The notes: a model not told the origin generated them from the letters alone. A stretch of DNA of 64,000 bases from Bacillota bacterium (GCA_011389985.1 JAABTH010000010.1:1-64000); one strand, 5' to 3'; positions 43,200-52,216 are shown, counted from the first letter of the stretch. Program-made: numbers and translations.

Positions 43200-44006
43200 T
43201 TATGCCTTGCCAATAGATCGATAATATTCTTCAGAAAACTCCGGGGCATCGACTGAATAAATGACACCGCTTAAAGTTTTATCTTTTAATTCATCCACAT
43301 CCATGGTTGAAGCTTTCTCCACTGAAACAGCTTTATCTTTCATTTCGCGAAGCATCTCAACAGCTCCTCCCAGCTTGTTTCGCCTGCCATATGCTATCGG
43401 ACATTGTGAGAGCGCCTCAACAACGGAAAAACCTTTATGATTTGCAGCCCTTGATATAAGCTGTTCCAACTGACGTGGCTGTGCAGCATTACCACGGGCT
43501 CCAAATGTTGCGCCGGCACCCCTGGCAAGTTCAAGCAGGTCAAATGGCCTTTCAAGAGTTCCGCCGGGGGCAGTTGTCGCTTTCATGCCCGTCGGGGTAA
43601 GAGGCGAATGCTGCCCGCCTGTCATACCGTAAATGTGATTATTGATTATTACTGCATTAAGATCAATATTCCTTCTTGCAGCGTGAATAAAGTGATTACC
43701 GCCTATTGCGCTGCAATCACCGTCGCCCATGATCACAAAAAGTTTTAGCTCCGGCCTGGCCATTTTCAACCCGGTTGCAAAAGCAAGAGCCCGGCCATGA
43801 GTAGTATGCAGAGTGTTAAAGTTAAGGTAACCGGCCGCTCTTGAAGAACAGCCAATACCTGAAACGATTACTACATCTTGCTGATTATAGCCTGCCCTTT
43901 CAATAGCCCTGACAAGCGCAGCAGTAACAATACCGTTTCCACAGCCAGGGCACCAAATATGAGGTAATTTCTTTGTGCGTAAAAAGTCTTGGGTCAGCTG
44001 TTCCAT
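43200..44006 (-). CDS. korB: 2-oxoacid:ferredoxin oxidoreductase beta subunit
   Basis: TPP- and iron-sulfur-binding beta subunit, 268 residues, with CPGCGNGIV, TPP motif GDGDCSAIGGNHF and NNHIYGMTGGQ. ATG 44006 overlaps the korA stop (TAATG), with AGGAAGG 8 bases upstream. Confidence 0.94.
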   Translation of the reverse strand: MEQLTQDFLRTKKLPHIWCPGCGNGIVTAALVRAIERAGYNQQDVVIVSGIGCSSRAAGYLNFNTLHTTHGRALAFATGLKMARPELKLFVIMGDGDCSAIGGNHFIHAARRNIDLNAVIINNHIYGMTGGQHSPLTPTGMKATTAPGGTLERPFDLLELARGAGATFGARGNAAQPRQLEQLISRAANHKGFSVVEALSQCPIAYGRRNKLGGAVEMLREMKDKAVSVEKASTMDVDELKDKTLSGVIYSVDAPEFSEEYYRSIGKA

Positions 44007-45133
44007 TACAGCCACCTTCCTAACAGTTCAGATATTTGATCGGGAGAAATCATTTCACCATCATACCGGTTAAGGGGTACAATCTCGGCATTACCGCATG
44101 CATATCTTTCAACTTCGCCAACAATTTGTCCCATATTCATTTCAGGAACAATTATAACATCGGCCTGTTTAGCAATAGCGGCAACTTCTTTGTCCGGAAA
44201 AGGCCATAAAGTTTGCAGACTAAGCAACCCGACCGGCAAGCGATTCTGCCAGTAGGCTTTTTTAACCACAGCCCGGGCAGATCTGACTGTACAGCCATAT
44301 GCTATTATTACCACTCGCGGCTCTTTATGGCCGATATAATTGGTTAACACTATTTCATCACGATATTTTTCCAACTTACCATGAATTCGGTCGAGCGCCC
44401 TTTCCACCTGGGGCGGATCTCCTGTGGGAAAACCATACTGGTCATGGAACAAACCGGTTACATGGTAATAATGACCGAAACCGAAAGGAACCAGGGGAGT
44501 TAAACCTTTTTCATCATAAGGTTTCCAGTCAGCGGGAACATTATCACTTGATTTTTCAACTAAAAGTTTGCCGGCTTCAGGGATAAGCACTTTTTCACGC
44601 ATATGCCCTATTACCTCATCTAACAGCATGATCACGGGCTGCCTCAACTTCTGGCTGAGATTAACAGCAGCAATAGTCAGGTAAAAAGTTTCATAAACCG
44701 AGGCCGGAGAAAAAACTATGATCGGATGATCACCGTGAGTGCCCCAACGGGTTTGCATAACATCGCCCTGAGCTGGCGCCGTCGGCACACCAGTGCTTGG
44801 ACCCATCCGCTGCACGTTAACAATTACACATGGAATTTCAGCCATAATAGCGTAGCCGATATTCTCCTGTTTCAAAGAAAAGCCCGGACCGCTTGATGCT
44901 GTCAGGGTTCGCATTCCACCAATTGAGGCGCCGATCACGGCAGCCATACTGGCAATTTCATCTTCCATCTGGATAAAAACTCCACCGAGTTCAGGCAGCT
45001 TGGCCGCCATAAGCTCGGCTACTTCGGTTGAGGGTGTAATCGGGTAACCGGCATAAAATCTTACACCGGCGCTGATCGCACCTTCAGCACAGGCTTCATT
45101 GCCTTGCATCAAAACTGGCTTTGTCTCCGCCAT
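44006..45133 (-). CDS. korA: 2-oxoacid:ferredoxin oxidoreductase alpha subunit
   Basis: Alpha subunit of 375 residues. GNEACAEGAISAGVRFYAGY and YPITPSTEVAE at the start and SSGPGFSLKQENIGYA are characteristic of the KorA type. It overlaps korD by 38 bases and has AGGAGG 10 bases before its ATG. Confidence 0.94.
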   Translation of the reverse strand: MAETKPVLMQGNEACAEGAISAGVRFYAGYPITPSTEVAELMAAKLPELGGVFIQMEDEIASMAAVIGASIGGMRTLTASSGPGFSLKQENIGYAIMAEIPCVIVNVQRMGPSTGVPTAPAQGDVMQTRWGTHGDHPIIVFSPASVYETFYLTIAAVNLSQKLRQPVIMLLDEVIGHMREKVLIPEAGKLLVEKSSDNVPADWKPYDEKGLTPLVPFGFGHYYHVTGLFHDQYGFPTGDPPQVERALDRIHGKLEKYRDEIVLTNYIGHKEPRVVIIAYGCTVRSARAVVKKAYWQNRLPVGLLSLQTLWPFPDKEVAAIAKQADVIIVPEMNMGQIVGEVERYACGNAEIVPLNRYDGEMISPDQISELLGRWL

Positions 45134-45374
45134 CTGCTGAAAGCCTCCTCTTAACTACTGTCAGTGCAAAATCAGGACATAAAGTTTCGCATATTCCACA
45201 GTAAGTGCATTTATCAATATTTTTTTCAACTTTTCCTTTGCTATCTAAAAAAAGAGCTTCCTTTGGACAGAAAGCAATACAGATACCGCAACCTTTACAC
45301 CAATCCTGATTGATTAAAAGGTCGGCAGTTATTTCAGTTTTTCCAGCCCGCACCAATATATCTTCTCCTCTCAA
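45096..45374 (-). CDS. korD: 2-oxoacid:ferredoxin oxidoreductase delta subunit (2x[4Fe-4S])
   Basis: Ferredoxin-like subunit of 92 residues with two cluster motifs, CKGCGICIAFCP and CTYCGICETLCP. It is first in korDABC, 168 bases after gdhA. Confidence 0.93.
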   Translation of the reverse strand: MRGEDILVRAGKTEITADLLINQDWCKGCGICIAFCPKEALFLDSKGKVEKNIDKCTYCGICETLCPDFALTVVKRRLSADGGDKASFDARQ

Positions 45375-45499
45375 GAAAGAGATTTGAAAACCACTGGTAA
45401 TGATTCTAAGCTTAAGCCTACAGAAAGTGACAGAAAGATACCAAAATTAACAAATAATTTTAACATATATTCGTATTTATTATTAATATGCCATTTACA

Positions 45500-45527
45500 G
45501 GCGGAGCATAAGACAATCAACTCCGCC
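45500..45527. promoter_or_regulatory. GC-rich hairpin between gdhA and korD
   Basis: Perfect 7-bp stem GGCGGAG / CTCCGCC with a 14-base loop and no following T-run on either strand. It may be an mRNA stability or processing element separating gdhA from korDABC. A weak promoter (TTAATA, 18 bp, TAAAAT) follows it on the minus strand. Confidence 0.5.
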
Positions 45528-45542
45528 CATAAAAGGTAAATA

Positions 45543-46835
45543 TTACTTTTTCGTACTGCTGCGCAGCCACCCGCGGTACTGCATTGCTTCAGCAAGACGC
45601 TGAATTGAATACCGGTAGGCACCTGTTCGCATATCAGAACCGATACATTTTTCGCAGTAAAAACTGTATACAAGTTTAAACGCCTCGGTCATTTTTTCTT
45701 CCAGGCGGCGGTTAACTGTAGCTAAATCCCAGCGAAAACCGTAGTTATTCTGAACCCACTCGAAATATGAAACAGTAACACCACCACTGTTGGCCAAAAT
45801 ATCAGGAACCACTAAGATATCATTATCTTTGAGAATATGATCGGCTTCCGGGGTAGTCGGGCCATTAGCCCCTTCTATTACTATTTTTGCCTTGACGTTA
45901 CCGGCGTTATTGCTTTTAATCTGGTTTTCAAGAGCAGCAGGAATCAGTACATCACAGTCGATGGCAAGCAGCTCATCGTTGGTAATGTCCTCACCACCGC
46001 TGAAACCTTTAACAAAACCGGTTTTTTCAACATGATTGACAATGTCATAAATATTTAACCCCTTCGGGTTATATATCCCGCCGCTTACATCGCTTACAGC
46101 TACTACAGGGCTACCCGATTCGGCAAAGAGAAGTGCGGCATTACCGCCAACGTTACCAAAACCCTGAATTGCTATACGGGCCTGATCAAGGGGCATGCCA
46201 GTAGCTTGTGCCGCTTCTCTTGTGATAAAGAAAACTCCCCGGCCGGTAGCCTCTGTCCGACCGACACAACCACCTACAGCCAGCGGTTTGCCTGTGACAA
46301 CCCCAAAGGAGGGAACTCTCATAATATTGCTGTACTCGTCTGCTATCCAGGCCATAACCTGAGCGTCAGTGGCAACATCAGGAGCAGGAATATCCGTTTC
46401 CGGACCCAGAATTGAGCCGAGCACACGGACATAACTGCGGGTCATTTTTTCTTTTTCTTTCATTGACATTGTTAAAGGATCACAGGCAATTGCTCCCTTA
46501 GCTCCACCAAAGGGAACTCCAACCAGGGAACATTTTAGGGTCATCCACATTGAAAGAGCCTTAATACTATCTGTTGTTACTGCCGGGTGATAACGAATAC
46601 CACCTTTGTAAGGCCCAAAAACATTATTGTGCTGGGACCTGTAACCTGTAAAAACCTTGATTGCTCCATCATCCATTTCAACCGGGATGGCCACTTCAAC
46701 AAATCTCATCGGGGTTTTAAGATGTTCATATACATCATTTGAGAGATCTGAAAGCTCTATTGCTTGTTTGATCATGTTTAAAGTTGCCGTTAAAGTATTA
46801 TCTTCTTTTTTAGCTTTGTTTACCTCTACAGACAT
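45543..46835 (-). CDS. gdhA: Glutamate dehydrogenase
   Basis: Hexameric-type Glu/Leu/Phe/Val dehydrogenase, 430 residues, interconverting glutamate and 2-oxoglutarate plus ammonia. GPYKGGIRYHPAVT, catalytic-lysine segment GVPFGGAKGAIACDP, Rossmann motif IQGFGNVGGNAALLF, and NSGGVTVSYFEWVQN near the C-terminus. ATG follows AGGAGG; the end of the upstream oxidoreductase overlaps its first codons. It would regenerate the 2-oxoglutarate acceptor for the aminotransferase two genes upstream. Confidence 0.95.
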   Translation of the reverse strand: MSVEVNKAKKEDNTLTATLNMIKQAIELSDLSNDVYEHLKTPMRFVEVAIPVEMDDGAIKVFTGYRSQHNNVFGPYKGGIRYHPAVTTDSIKALSMWMTLKCSLVGVPFGGAKGAIACDPLTMSMKEKEKMTRSYVRVLGSILGPETDIPAPDVATDAQVMAWIADEYSNIMRVPSFGVVTGKPLAVGGCVGRTEATGRGVFFITREAAQATGMPLDQARIAIQGFGNVGGNAALLFAESGSPVVAVSDVSGGIYNPKGLNIYDIVNHVEKTGFVKGFSGGEDITNDELLAIDCDVLIPAALENQIKSNNAGNVKAKIVIEGANGPTTPEADHILKDNDILVVPDILANSGGVTVSYFEWVQNNYGFRWDLATVNRRLEEKMTEAFKLVYSFYCEKCIGSDMRTGAYRYSIQRLAEAMQYRGWLRSSTKK

Positions 46836-48625
46836 TGTATCGTCCTCCTTGATAATTGATGATTTAAATTTCCTCTGGGGGTTATGCCATTCTCATTCCA
46901 GCCTCTGAGCAAATAATAATCTTTAAGCATCAGCTCCAGTTCTTCTAATGTTATCAAATCTTTTTTATTATTAATAGGCTCTTTTATCAGTCGGGAAGGC
47001 AGTCTTTCATCGCTTCCTGCAGCACTTTCGTTAAGATTAAAAAGCCTGATTGTTGCAAGATTTCGGGCAGAAACGACGCGAAGGCCAACTGCGCTGTAAT
47101 GTTCTCCGGTAAGCAGATATATGGCCGTTATTAAATCTTCCCACTGAAGAAGACTGTGGCAGTTACGACAAAAAACGAGACTGTCGATAATATTCATTTT
47201 ATCTTCATACTCAACAAACAACCGTGTAAGATTATTTCTTTTTTCCAAATTAAACAGACCGTAACTGATACCTGGGAAATACAGGTTTTCCGGATTCGGC
47301 TCACCAAATCCGGATACAATATGCGACAAGCCTGCAGCCTTAACAACCCGGGGGTCAAAACCGGCCGGTTCAAGGCCCCTGACATGCACTGCAAAATCAG
47401 ACATATTTAAAATTGCAGCCGCTTCCCTGATACCATCAGCAAAAAGAACCCCTTCATCTTTACCATAAGCAACCGATTCTAAAAAGCGAGCAATTGAATC
47501 TGGTTCACCATAAACGGGAGCTTTGTTTAATTTTCCCTTTAAACCAGCTTCAACTGCAAATGATGCAATATTTCCTGCGCTGACCGGGTCCATACCGAGC
47601 CGATCGCAAAATTCCACAAGTCTTATTATGCTATCCAGATCGGTTATACGGCAAAGGCCGCCGATAGCGCTAATATTATTATAATCAAGACTTCTTACAC
47701 TCTTCTTACTGACTTTCTTTTCTTCAACTGCAGTTTCTTCTTTGCAACCCCTAAAACATTTTTGGCAGCTTAAACCATTCACGTGCCTGCTCTTCAACCG
47801 ATATGCATCGACAATCTGTTCCCACCCCTCAAGAAAACCTCCAGACCAGTAACCGGAAGTAAAACAGCCTTTTCTGTTGGCGATTGTAACAAGCGAGGGA
47901 ACATTAAAATATTTTAAAGCGCTATTCTCTCTCCCACTAACAGAACGGTTTATAATCTTTTTATTCCATTGATTATACTCTTCTTCTTTAAAAAGATTTG
48001 TCTGGGCGCCGCCCCTGAAAACAATCCCTTTTAAATTTTTTGACCCGAATACAGCGCCAACTCCGGCCCTTCCGAAACTACGGTAGCGGTTACTCTTTAA
48101 ACAGGCTGAACCAATCATTTTCTCACCGGCAGGTCCAATAGACAACACTTCTGAATCAGCTGCACCGACAGCGTTAAGAATTGAATCTTCAGCAATACCG
48201 GTCTCCATTCCCCAAATTTCAGCTGCATCATAAAAGTTAACACCAAGCTCGGAAATTGTTATAAAACTCGGTTTTGAAGCAGCACCTGTTATTGCAATCG
48301 CATCATAACCTGTTCTCTTGATCAGCGGTGACAGGTATCCCCTGCAATAAGCCTCCGCAAACAAACCGGTCACAGGCGATTTTGTAAAAATACCATAACC
48401 GGAAGCAGAAGCCAGGCCAGCGTCAGTGGCCGGTCCGGCAGCAAAAACGATGACATTATGAGGAGATAGCGGATCTTCTCCCGGAGCCAGCATTTTTGCC
48501 AACAGGTAAGCCCCGAGTCCCCTGCCTCCCAGGTATTCATGAATTATTTCCTGCTCCAGTTCTTTTTCGATGATATCCATCTTGCTGAGATCAACGATCA
48601 GAAGCTTGCCATAGCTGCCGTACAA
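46826..48625 (-). CDS. aor: Tungsten-dependent aldehyde:ferredoxin oxidoreductase
   Basis: AOR family enzyme oxidising aldehydes to carboxylates with ferredoxin as acceptor; uses a tungsten bis-pterin and one 4Fe-4S cluster. The 599-residue protein has the N-terminal domain EYLGGRGLGAYLLAKML, pterin-binding SIGPAGEKMIGSACLKSNRY and AGVGAVFGSKNLKGIV. Cluster ligands are CQKCFRGC and a later cysteine (FCRNC). Between an aminotransferase and GDH, it plausibly oxidises the aldehyde left after transamination (succinate semialdehyde or similar). The tup operon in the same window supplies tungstate. Confidence 0.93.
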   Translation of the reverse strand: MYGSYGKLLIVDLSKMDIIEKELEQEIIHEYLGGRGLGAYLLAKMLAPGEDPLSPHNVIVFAAGPATDAGLASASGYGIFTKSPVTGLFAEAYCRGYLSPLIKRTGYDAIAITGAASKPSFITISELGVNFYDAAEIWGMETGIAEDSILNAVGAADSEVLSIGPAGEKMIGSACLKSNRYRSFGRAGVGAVFGSKNLKGIVFRGGAQTNLFKEEEYNQWNKKIINRSVSGRENSALKYFNVPSLVTIANRKGCFTSGYWSGGFLEGWEQIVDAYRLKSRHVNGLSCQKCFRGCKEETAVEEKKVSKKSVRSLDYNNISAIGGLCRITDLDSIIRLVEFCDRLGMDPVSAGNIASFAVEAGLKGKLNKAPVYGEPDSIARFLESVAYGKDEGVLFADGIREAAAILNMSDFAVHVRGLEPAGFDPRVVKAAGLSHIVSGFGEPNPENLYFPGISYGLFNLEKRNNLTRLFVEYEDKMNIIDSLVFCRNCHSLLQWEDLITAIYLLTGEHYSAVGLRVVSARNLATIRLFNLNESAAGSDERLPSRLIKEPINNKKDLITLEELELMLKDYYLLRGWNENGITPRGNLNHQLSRRTIQCL

Positions 48626-48629
48626 TTAT

Positions 48630-49973
48630 TTATTTTCCTCCCTGCTCTTCTGCAATAGCATCTTCGAGGATATCAAGACCCCGGTTTAACTGGTCAGCCG
48701 TAATATTTACCGGCATCAAAAGACGGATCACGTTACCGAAAATACCGGCAGTGATAATCACCAGGCCGCGTTCATGACAGCGCTTAACGATTGCCTTTGC
48801 TGCATCGGCTGCCGGTTCTTTGGTTGTGCGGTCCTTGACCAGTTCGATCGCCCGCATGGCACCCAAGCCCCGGTGCTCACCGATAAGGGCATATTTCTCA
48901 GCCATTTCATCTAACCTGGCTGCAGTCAGCTCTGCTGTCTTTTTCGCCTGAGCGGCGATATCTTCCTTTTCCAGTGTCTCTAATACAGCCAGTCCGGCGG
49001 CGCAGCCAACCGGGTTGCCGCCGTAGGTGCCGCCGATTTCTCCGGGGCCGGCAGCATCCATCACTTCAGCTCTGCCTGTCAGGGCGCTGATCGGCACTCC
49101 ACCGGCCAAAGATTTGGCCATAGTGATCAGGTCGGGCGCAATGCCGTAATGTTCACTGGCAAAGGTTCTGCCGGTGCGGTAGAATCCGGACTGAATCTCG
49201 TCGATGATTAAGAGCACATCATTCTTTTTGCATATTTCATGGAGCACTTTAAAATAATCCTGCGGGGGCACGATAAAGCCGCCTTCGCCCTGGACCGGTT
49301 CGGCGATCACTGCGGCAACGCTGTCGGCGGTGCATTCAACGGCAAAGAATTGTTCTAAGTATCTGGCACAGTGCAGGTCGCAGGATGGGTAGGTCATTCC
49401 GAAGCGGCAGCGATAGCAGTAGGGCGAGGGGATCTTGTAGACTTCCGGGGCAAAGGGGCCAAAGCCATATTTATAGGGTCTTACTTTCGAGGTCAGGCTC
49501 ATGGTCATCAGGGTGCGGCCGTGAAAGGCGCACTCTAAAGAGATCATCGCTGTCTTTTTCGTGTAGCGGCGTGAGAGTTTAACGGCATTTTCAACCGCTT
49601 CAGCTCCGCTGTTGAAAAAGGCGCTTTTCTTCTTAAAGTCACCGGGGGTAAGCCGGTTCAGCTTTTCGGCCAGCCTTAGATAAGGCTCGTACATAGTCAC
49701 CATGAAGCAGGTGTGTAAATACTGGTCGGCCTGCTTTTTAATCGCTTCTACAACAGCGGGGTAGTTGTTGCCAAGGTTGCTGACCCCAATGCCGCTGGTA
49801 AAATCAATAAATTCATTGCCGTCTACATCGGTGATGACTGCTCCTTTGGCTTCTTTAACAAACACCGGCATTACATACGAGATGCCGCGGGCAATATGCT
49901 GGTCCCGAATCTTCATTAACTCCTGTGAGTTTGGCCCCGGAATGGCAGCCGGTCCTTTTGCTTGATCGGTCAT
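48630..49973 (-). CDS. gabT: Class III aminotransferase, GABA transaminase type
   Basis: PLP enzyme of 447 residues transferring the amino group of 4-aminobutyrate, or a related omega-amine, to 2-oxoglutarate. EFIDFTSGIGVSNLGN, FFNSGAEAVENAVKLSRRYT, FHGRTLMTMSLT, IIDEIQSG and the PLP lysine in TMAKSLAGG are present. A CYRCRFGMTYPSCDLHC segment carries four cysteines. Hand counts of three 60-base lines give about 52-65 % GC against about 37-48 % for lines in the neighbouring AOR gene, so it may be a transferred or differently selected gene. It is first in an operon behind a sigma-54 promoter. Confidence 0.92.
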   Translation of the reverse strand: MTDQAKGPAAIPGPNSQELMKIRDQHIARGISYVMPVFVKEAKGAVITDVDGNEFIDFTSGIGVSNLGNNYPAVVEAIKKQADQYLHTCFMVTMYEPYLRLAEKLNRLTPGDFKKKSAFFNSGAEAVENAVKLSRRYTKKTAMISLECAFHGRTLMTMSLTSKVRPYKYGFGPFAPEVYKIPSPYCYRCRFGMTYPSCDLHCARYLEQFFAVECTADSVAAVIAEPVQGEGGFIVPPQDYFKVLHEICKKNDVLLIIDEIQSGFYRTGRTFASEHYGIAPDLITMAKSLAGGVPISALTGRAEVMDAAGPGEIGGTYGGNPVGCAAGLAVLETLEKEDIAAQAKKTAELTAARLDEMAEKYALIGEHRGLGAMRAIELVKDRTTKEPAADAAKAIVKRCHERGLVIITAGIFGNVIRLLMPVNITADQLNRGLDILEDAIAEEQGGK

Positions 49974-50018
49974 AAAATAAAACCCCTTTCTGCTTGTGAG
50001 TTTCTTAACATACTATAT

Positions 50019-50034
50019 AGCAATAGTGGTGCCA
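50019..50034 (-). promoter_or_regulatory. Sigma-54 (-24/-12) promoter of gabT
   Basis: Minus strand TGGCAC (50034-50029), 5 bp, TTGCT (50023-50019): an exact match to the -24/-12 consensus, about 45 bases before the gabT ATG. Confidence 0.9.
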
Positions 50035-50070
50035 GAATAATATTTCAAGTGTTATAACTCCTTAAACGTC

Positions 50071-50094
50071 AAAAAGACCCGTTTTAAAGGTCTT
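50071..50094 (-). terminator. Terminator of the sigma-54 activator gene
   Basis: Stem AAGACC / GGTCTT followed by TTTTT on the minus strand, between the activator gene and the gabT promoter. Confidence 0.7.
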
Positions 50095-50149
50095 CTAGCA
50101 AAACATTACAGCTATTTTTAAAAGCAATCGGTAATAAATTATTAAATTT

Positions 50150-50188
50150 GATGCATAAATACATCAAGCTGATGCATTATTACATTAA
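50150..50188. promoter_or_regulatory. Tandem imperfect palindromes, likely upstream activator sites
   Basis: TGATGCAT-AA-ATACATCA (50150-50167) is followed by TGATGCAT-TA-TTACATTA (50171-50188). They lie about 115-155 bp upstream of the -24/-12 promoter, the usual place for an enhancer-binding protein. Confidence 0.7.
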
Positions 50189-50209
50189 AATACTAATTAT
50201 CTATCTCTA

Positions 50210-51979
50210 CTATCGATCAATCTCACGACCTTCGGGCACCAGTTTGTACTTCTTTAGTTTTCTAACCACCGTGGACTGGTCAATCTTAAGAGCCTCGGCT
50301 ATTTCATATGTTGTCCTGCATATACGAAGTGCTTCGGCAAGCATACCGCGCTCAAGATTTTCCCTTGCCTTTTTTAACGGTTCTAATCTGACAGCAGGTT
50401 TCAGAACAGTTTCGGATCGCTCGAGCCCGGTCAGGCGGCGGGGAAGATGGACTGTTTCAATCTCCCTGCTGTCAACCACTATCATCAATCTTTCCACCAG
50501 GTTTTCCAGTTCACGAACATTTCCGGGCCAATGGTATTCATCCAGAGCGCTGTATACATCAGATCTGAAATATTTGTTTTTTTGGTAACGTTCATTTAAC
50601 TTTGCTAAAAACTGTTCAGCCAGAGCCCTGATATCTTCACGCCTTTCCCTGAGCGGAGGTACTACCAGGGGTATTACATCAAGTCTGAAATATAGATCTT
50701 CCCGGAATTTGCCCTCTTCAACCAGGCGAGCAATATCGCGGTTTGTAGCGGCAATAAATCGCAGGTTCAGCTTGATCTCCCGCGTTCCACCGATACGACT
50801 GATTACCCCTTCCTGGATCACATGAAGCAGTTTTACCTGCAGATTAAGGGGAAGTTCGGTTATTTCATCTAAGAACAGAGTTCCTTCATTTGCCAGTTCA
50901 AGCTTACCAATTTTACCTTCACGGCGGGCCCCGGTAAAAGCGCCACCGGCATATCCGAAAAGTTCACTTTCTAGAAGGTTCTCAGGAATAGCGCCACAGT
51001 TGACAACGGTAAACGGTTTGCCTGCACGGGGGCTGGTGTTATGGATGTAACGGGCAATCATTCCTTTGCCTACTCCTGATTCACCGGTAAGTAGTACAGT
51101 GGAATCTACTGAAGCTATCTTCGTAGCCACTTTAAGCAGCTCAAGCATTGCCGGACTTGAAGCTATAATTTCTCCGCTGTTCAGGTAGCCCTGTCGAAGT
51201 TCAACGAGCTCCTGCTGGTAGCGATTCTTCAGCAGCTCCGCTTCTTCAAGCTGCAGTTTCAGGGTGTTAAGCCTGGTAATATCCCTGGTGTTGACAATAA
51301 CTCTGAATACTGAACCATCTTCATTAAAAGCCGGGGTGCCTGTTGCTAAGAGTTTTCTTCCATCCCGGCGCGACTGAATGACAGTTTGCGTGCTTTTTTT
51401 ATCGATAACCAGCCTGGTCACAGAAGGAGTAAATATTTTTTTCTTCTCCAGTTCATTAACTTTTTTCCCAAGCACTGAGGCAAGCTTAACCCCAAAATTA
51501 TCTTCAAACATTGAGTTTACCCTCAGAACCCGACCTTCACCGTCAGCCACAAATATCTCATCTGAAGAAAAATTAATGATTGCATCAATCTCGCGCTCAA
51601 GTTCAATTGTCTTGGCTGAAAGTTTTTCCAACATCCCTGAAACAGTTATTACACCATATACAACATTTTTAGAATCGGTAACAGCCAGCAATCCATTACC
51701 TTTAAGTTTACCGATAAATTCAGGCCAGCCTATTTCTGAACTAATCAAAGGCAATTTATTAAGAGCTAAATCAGCCGTAGTTAAGCTCTGAGCTTCAGCC
51801 GCATTCTTAATGGAGCTTAAAGCCGATTCACAGGTTATAACCTGGCAGATACTGCCATTCTCAGCAAGGCAGATAAAACCATGATCGTTATCAAGCAATA
51901 GTTCGAGAGCTTTTTCTATACTTGCCCCCTTTTCGATTACCACCGGTTTAGTTATAATGAAATCAGCTGCTCGCCGCAT
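50210..51979 (-). CDS. CBS-PAS sigma-54-dependent transcriptional activator
   Basis: Enhancer-binding protein of 589 residues. It has two CBS motifs (about 8-110), a PAS domain (about 125-240, INFSSDEIFVADGEGRVLRV) and a AAA+ domain (about 265-495). The AAA+ part carries Walker A GESGVGKGMIARYIHN and the sigma-54-contacting loop GAFTGARREGK. A Fis-type helix-turn-helix lies at the end (YEIAEALKIDQSTVVRKLKKY). The CBS-PAS-AAA-Fis layout resembles PrdR-type regulators of amino-acid catabolism. It very probably activates the gabT promoter next to it. Ligand unknown; CBS pairs often bind adenosyl compounds. SD GGGGGAG. Confidence 0.9.
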   Translation of the reverse strand: MRRAADFIITKPVVIEKGASIEKALELLLDNDHGFICLAENGSICQVITCESALSSIKNAAEAQSLTTADLALNKLPLISSEIGWPEFIGKLKGNGLLAVTDSKNVVYGVITVSGMLEKLSAKTIELEREIDAIINFSSDEIFVADGEGRVLRVNSMFEDNFGVKLASVLGKKVNELEKKKIFTPSVTRLVIDKKSTQTVIQSRRDGRKLLATGTPAFNEDGSVFRVIVNTRDITRLNTLKLQLEEAELLKNRYQQELVELRQGYLNSGEIIASSPAMLELLKVATKIASVDSTVLLTGESGVGKGMIARYIHNTSPRAGKPFTVVNCGAIPENLLESELFGYAGGAFTGARREGKIGKLELANEGTLFLDEITELPLNLQVKLLHVIQEGVISRIGGTREIKLNLRFIAATNRDIARLVEEGKFREDLYFRLDVIPLVVPPLRERREDIRALAEQFLAKLNERYQKNKYFRSDVYSALDEYHWPGNVRELENLVERLMIVVDSREIETVHLPRRLTGLERSETVLKPAVRLEPLKKARENLERGMLAEALRICRTTYEIAEALKIDQSTVVRKLKKYKLVPEGREIDR

Positions 51980-52034
51980 TTACTGCTCCCCCGTATTATT
52001 TTTATAAATGTAATTAAAAAAAAACCTGTTTGTA

Positions 52035-52128
52035 ACATTCCTGTAATGTTAAGCCTTTATAATGAACTTGAGTTGACCCCCTCTTTTTATATATATTGCT
52101 GGACGCGGTTATCAAACCGCGTCCTTTT
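52035..52128 (+). other. Orphan plus-strand terminator and adjacent palindrome
   Basis: A strong intrinsic terminator GGACGCGGTT-atca-AACCGCGTCC (52101-52124) with TTTTTTT points rightward, although every gene for 10 kb to its left is on the minus strand. Upstream lies a palindrome TAACATT-N5-AATGTTA (about 52034-52052) and TATAAT (about 52060-52065) without a good -35. A short non-coding transcript of about 60 bases is possible; the palindrome may also be an operator for the divergent activator gene. Confidence 0.5.
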
Positions 52129-52216
52129 TTTATCTTTTTTCTAAATCTGACAGTAAACAACCCTATCTCTTACTAAATTAATATCAATCCTAATTGTAAA
52201 CTATTTATATTTTTAT

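Noticed and set aside
45371..45673. 100-codon minus-strand frame overlapping the end of gdhA
   Set aside because: It overlaps the conserved gdhA C-terminus out of frame, has no SD and covers a hairpin; the sequence looks like leader DNA of korD rather than a gene.
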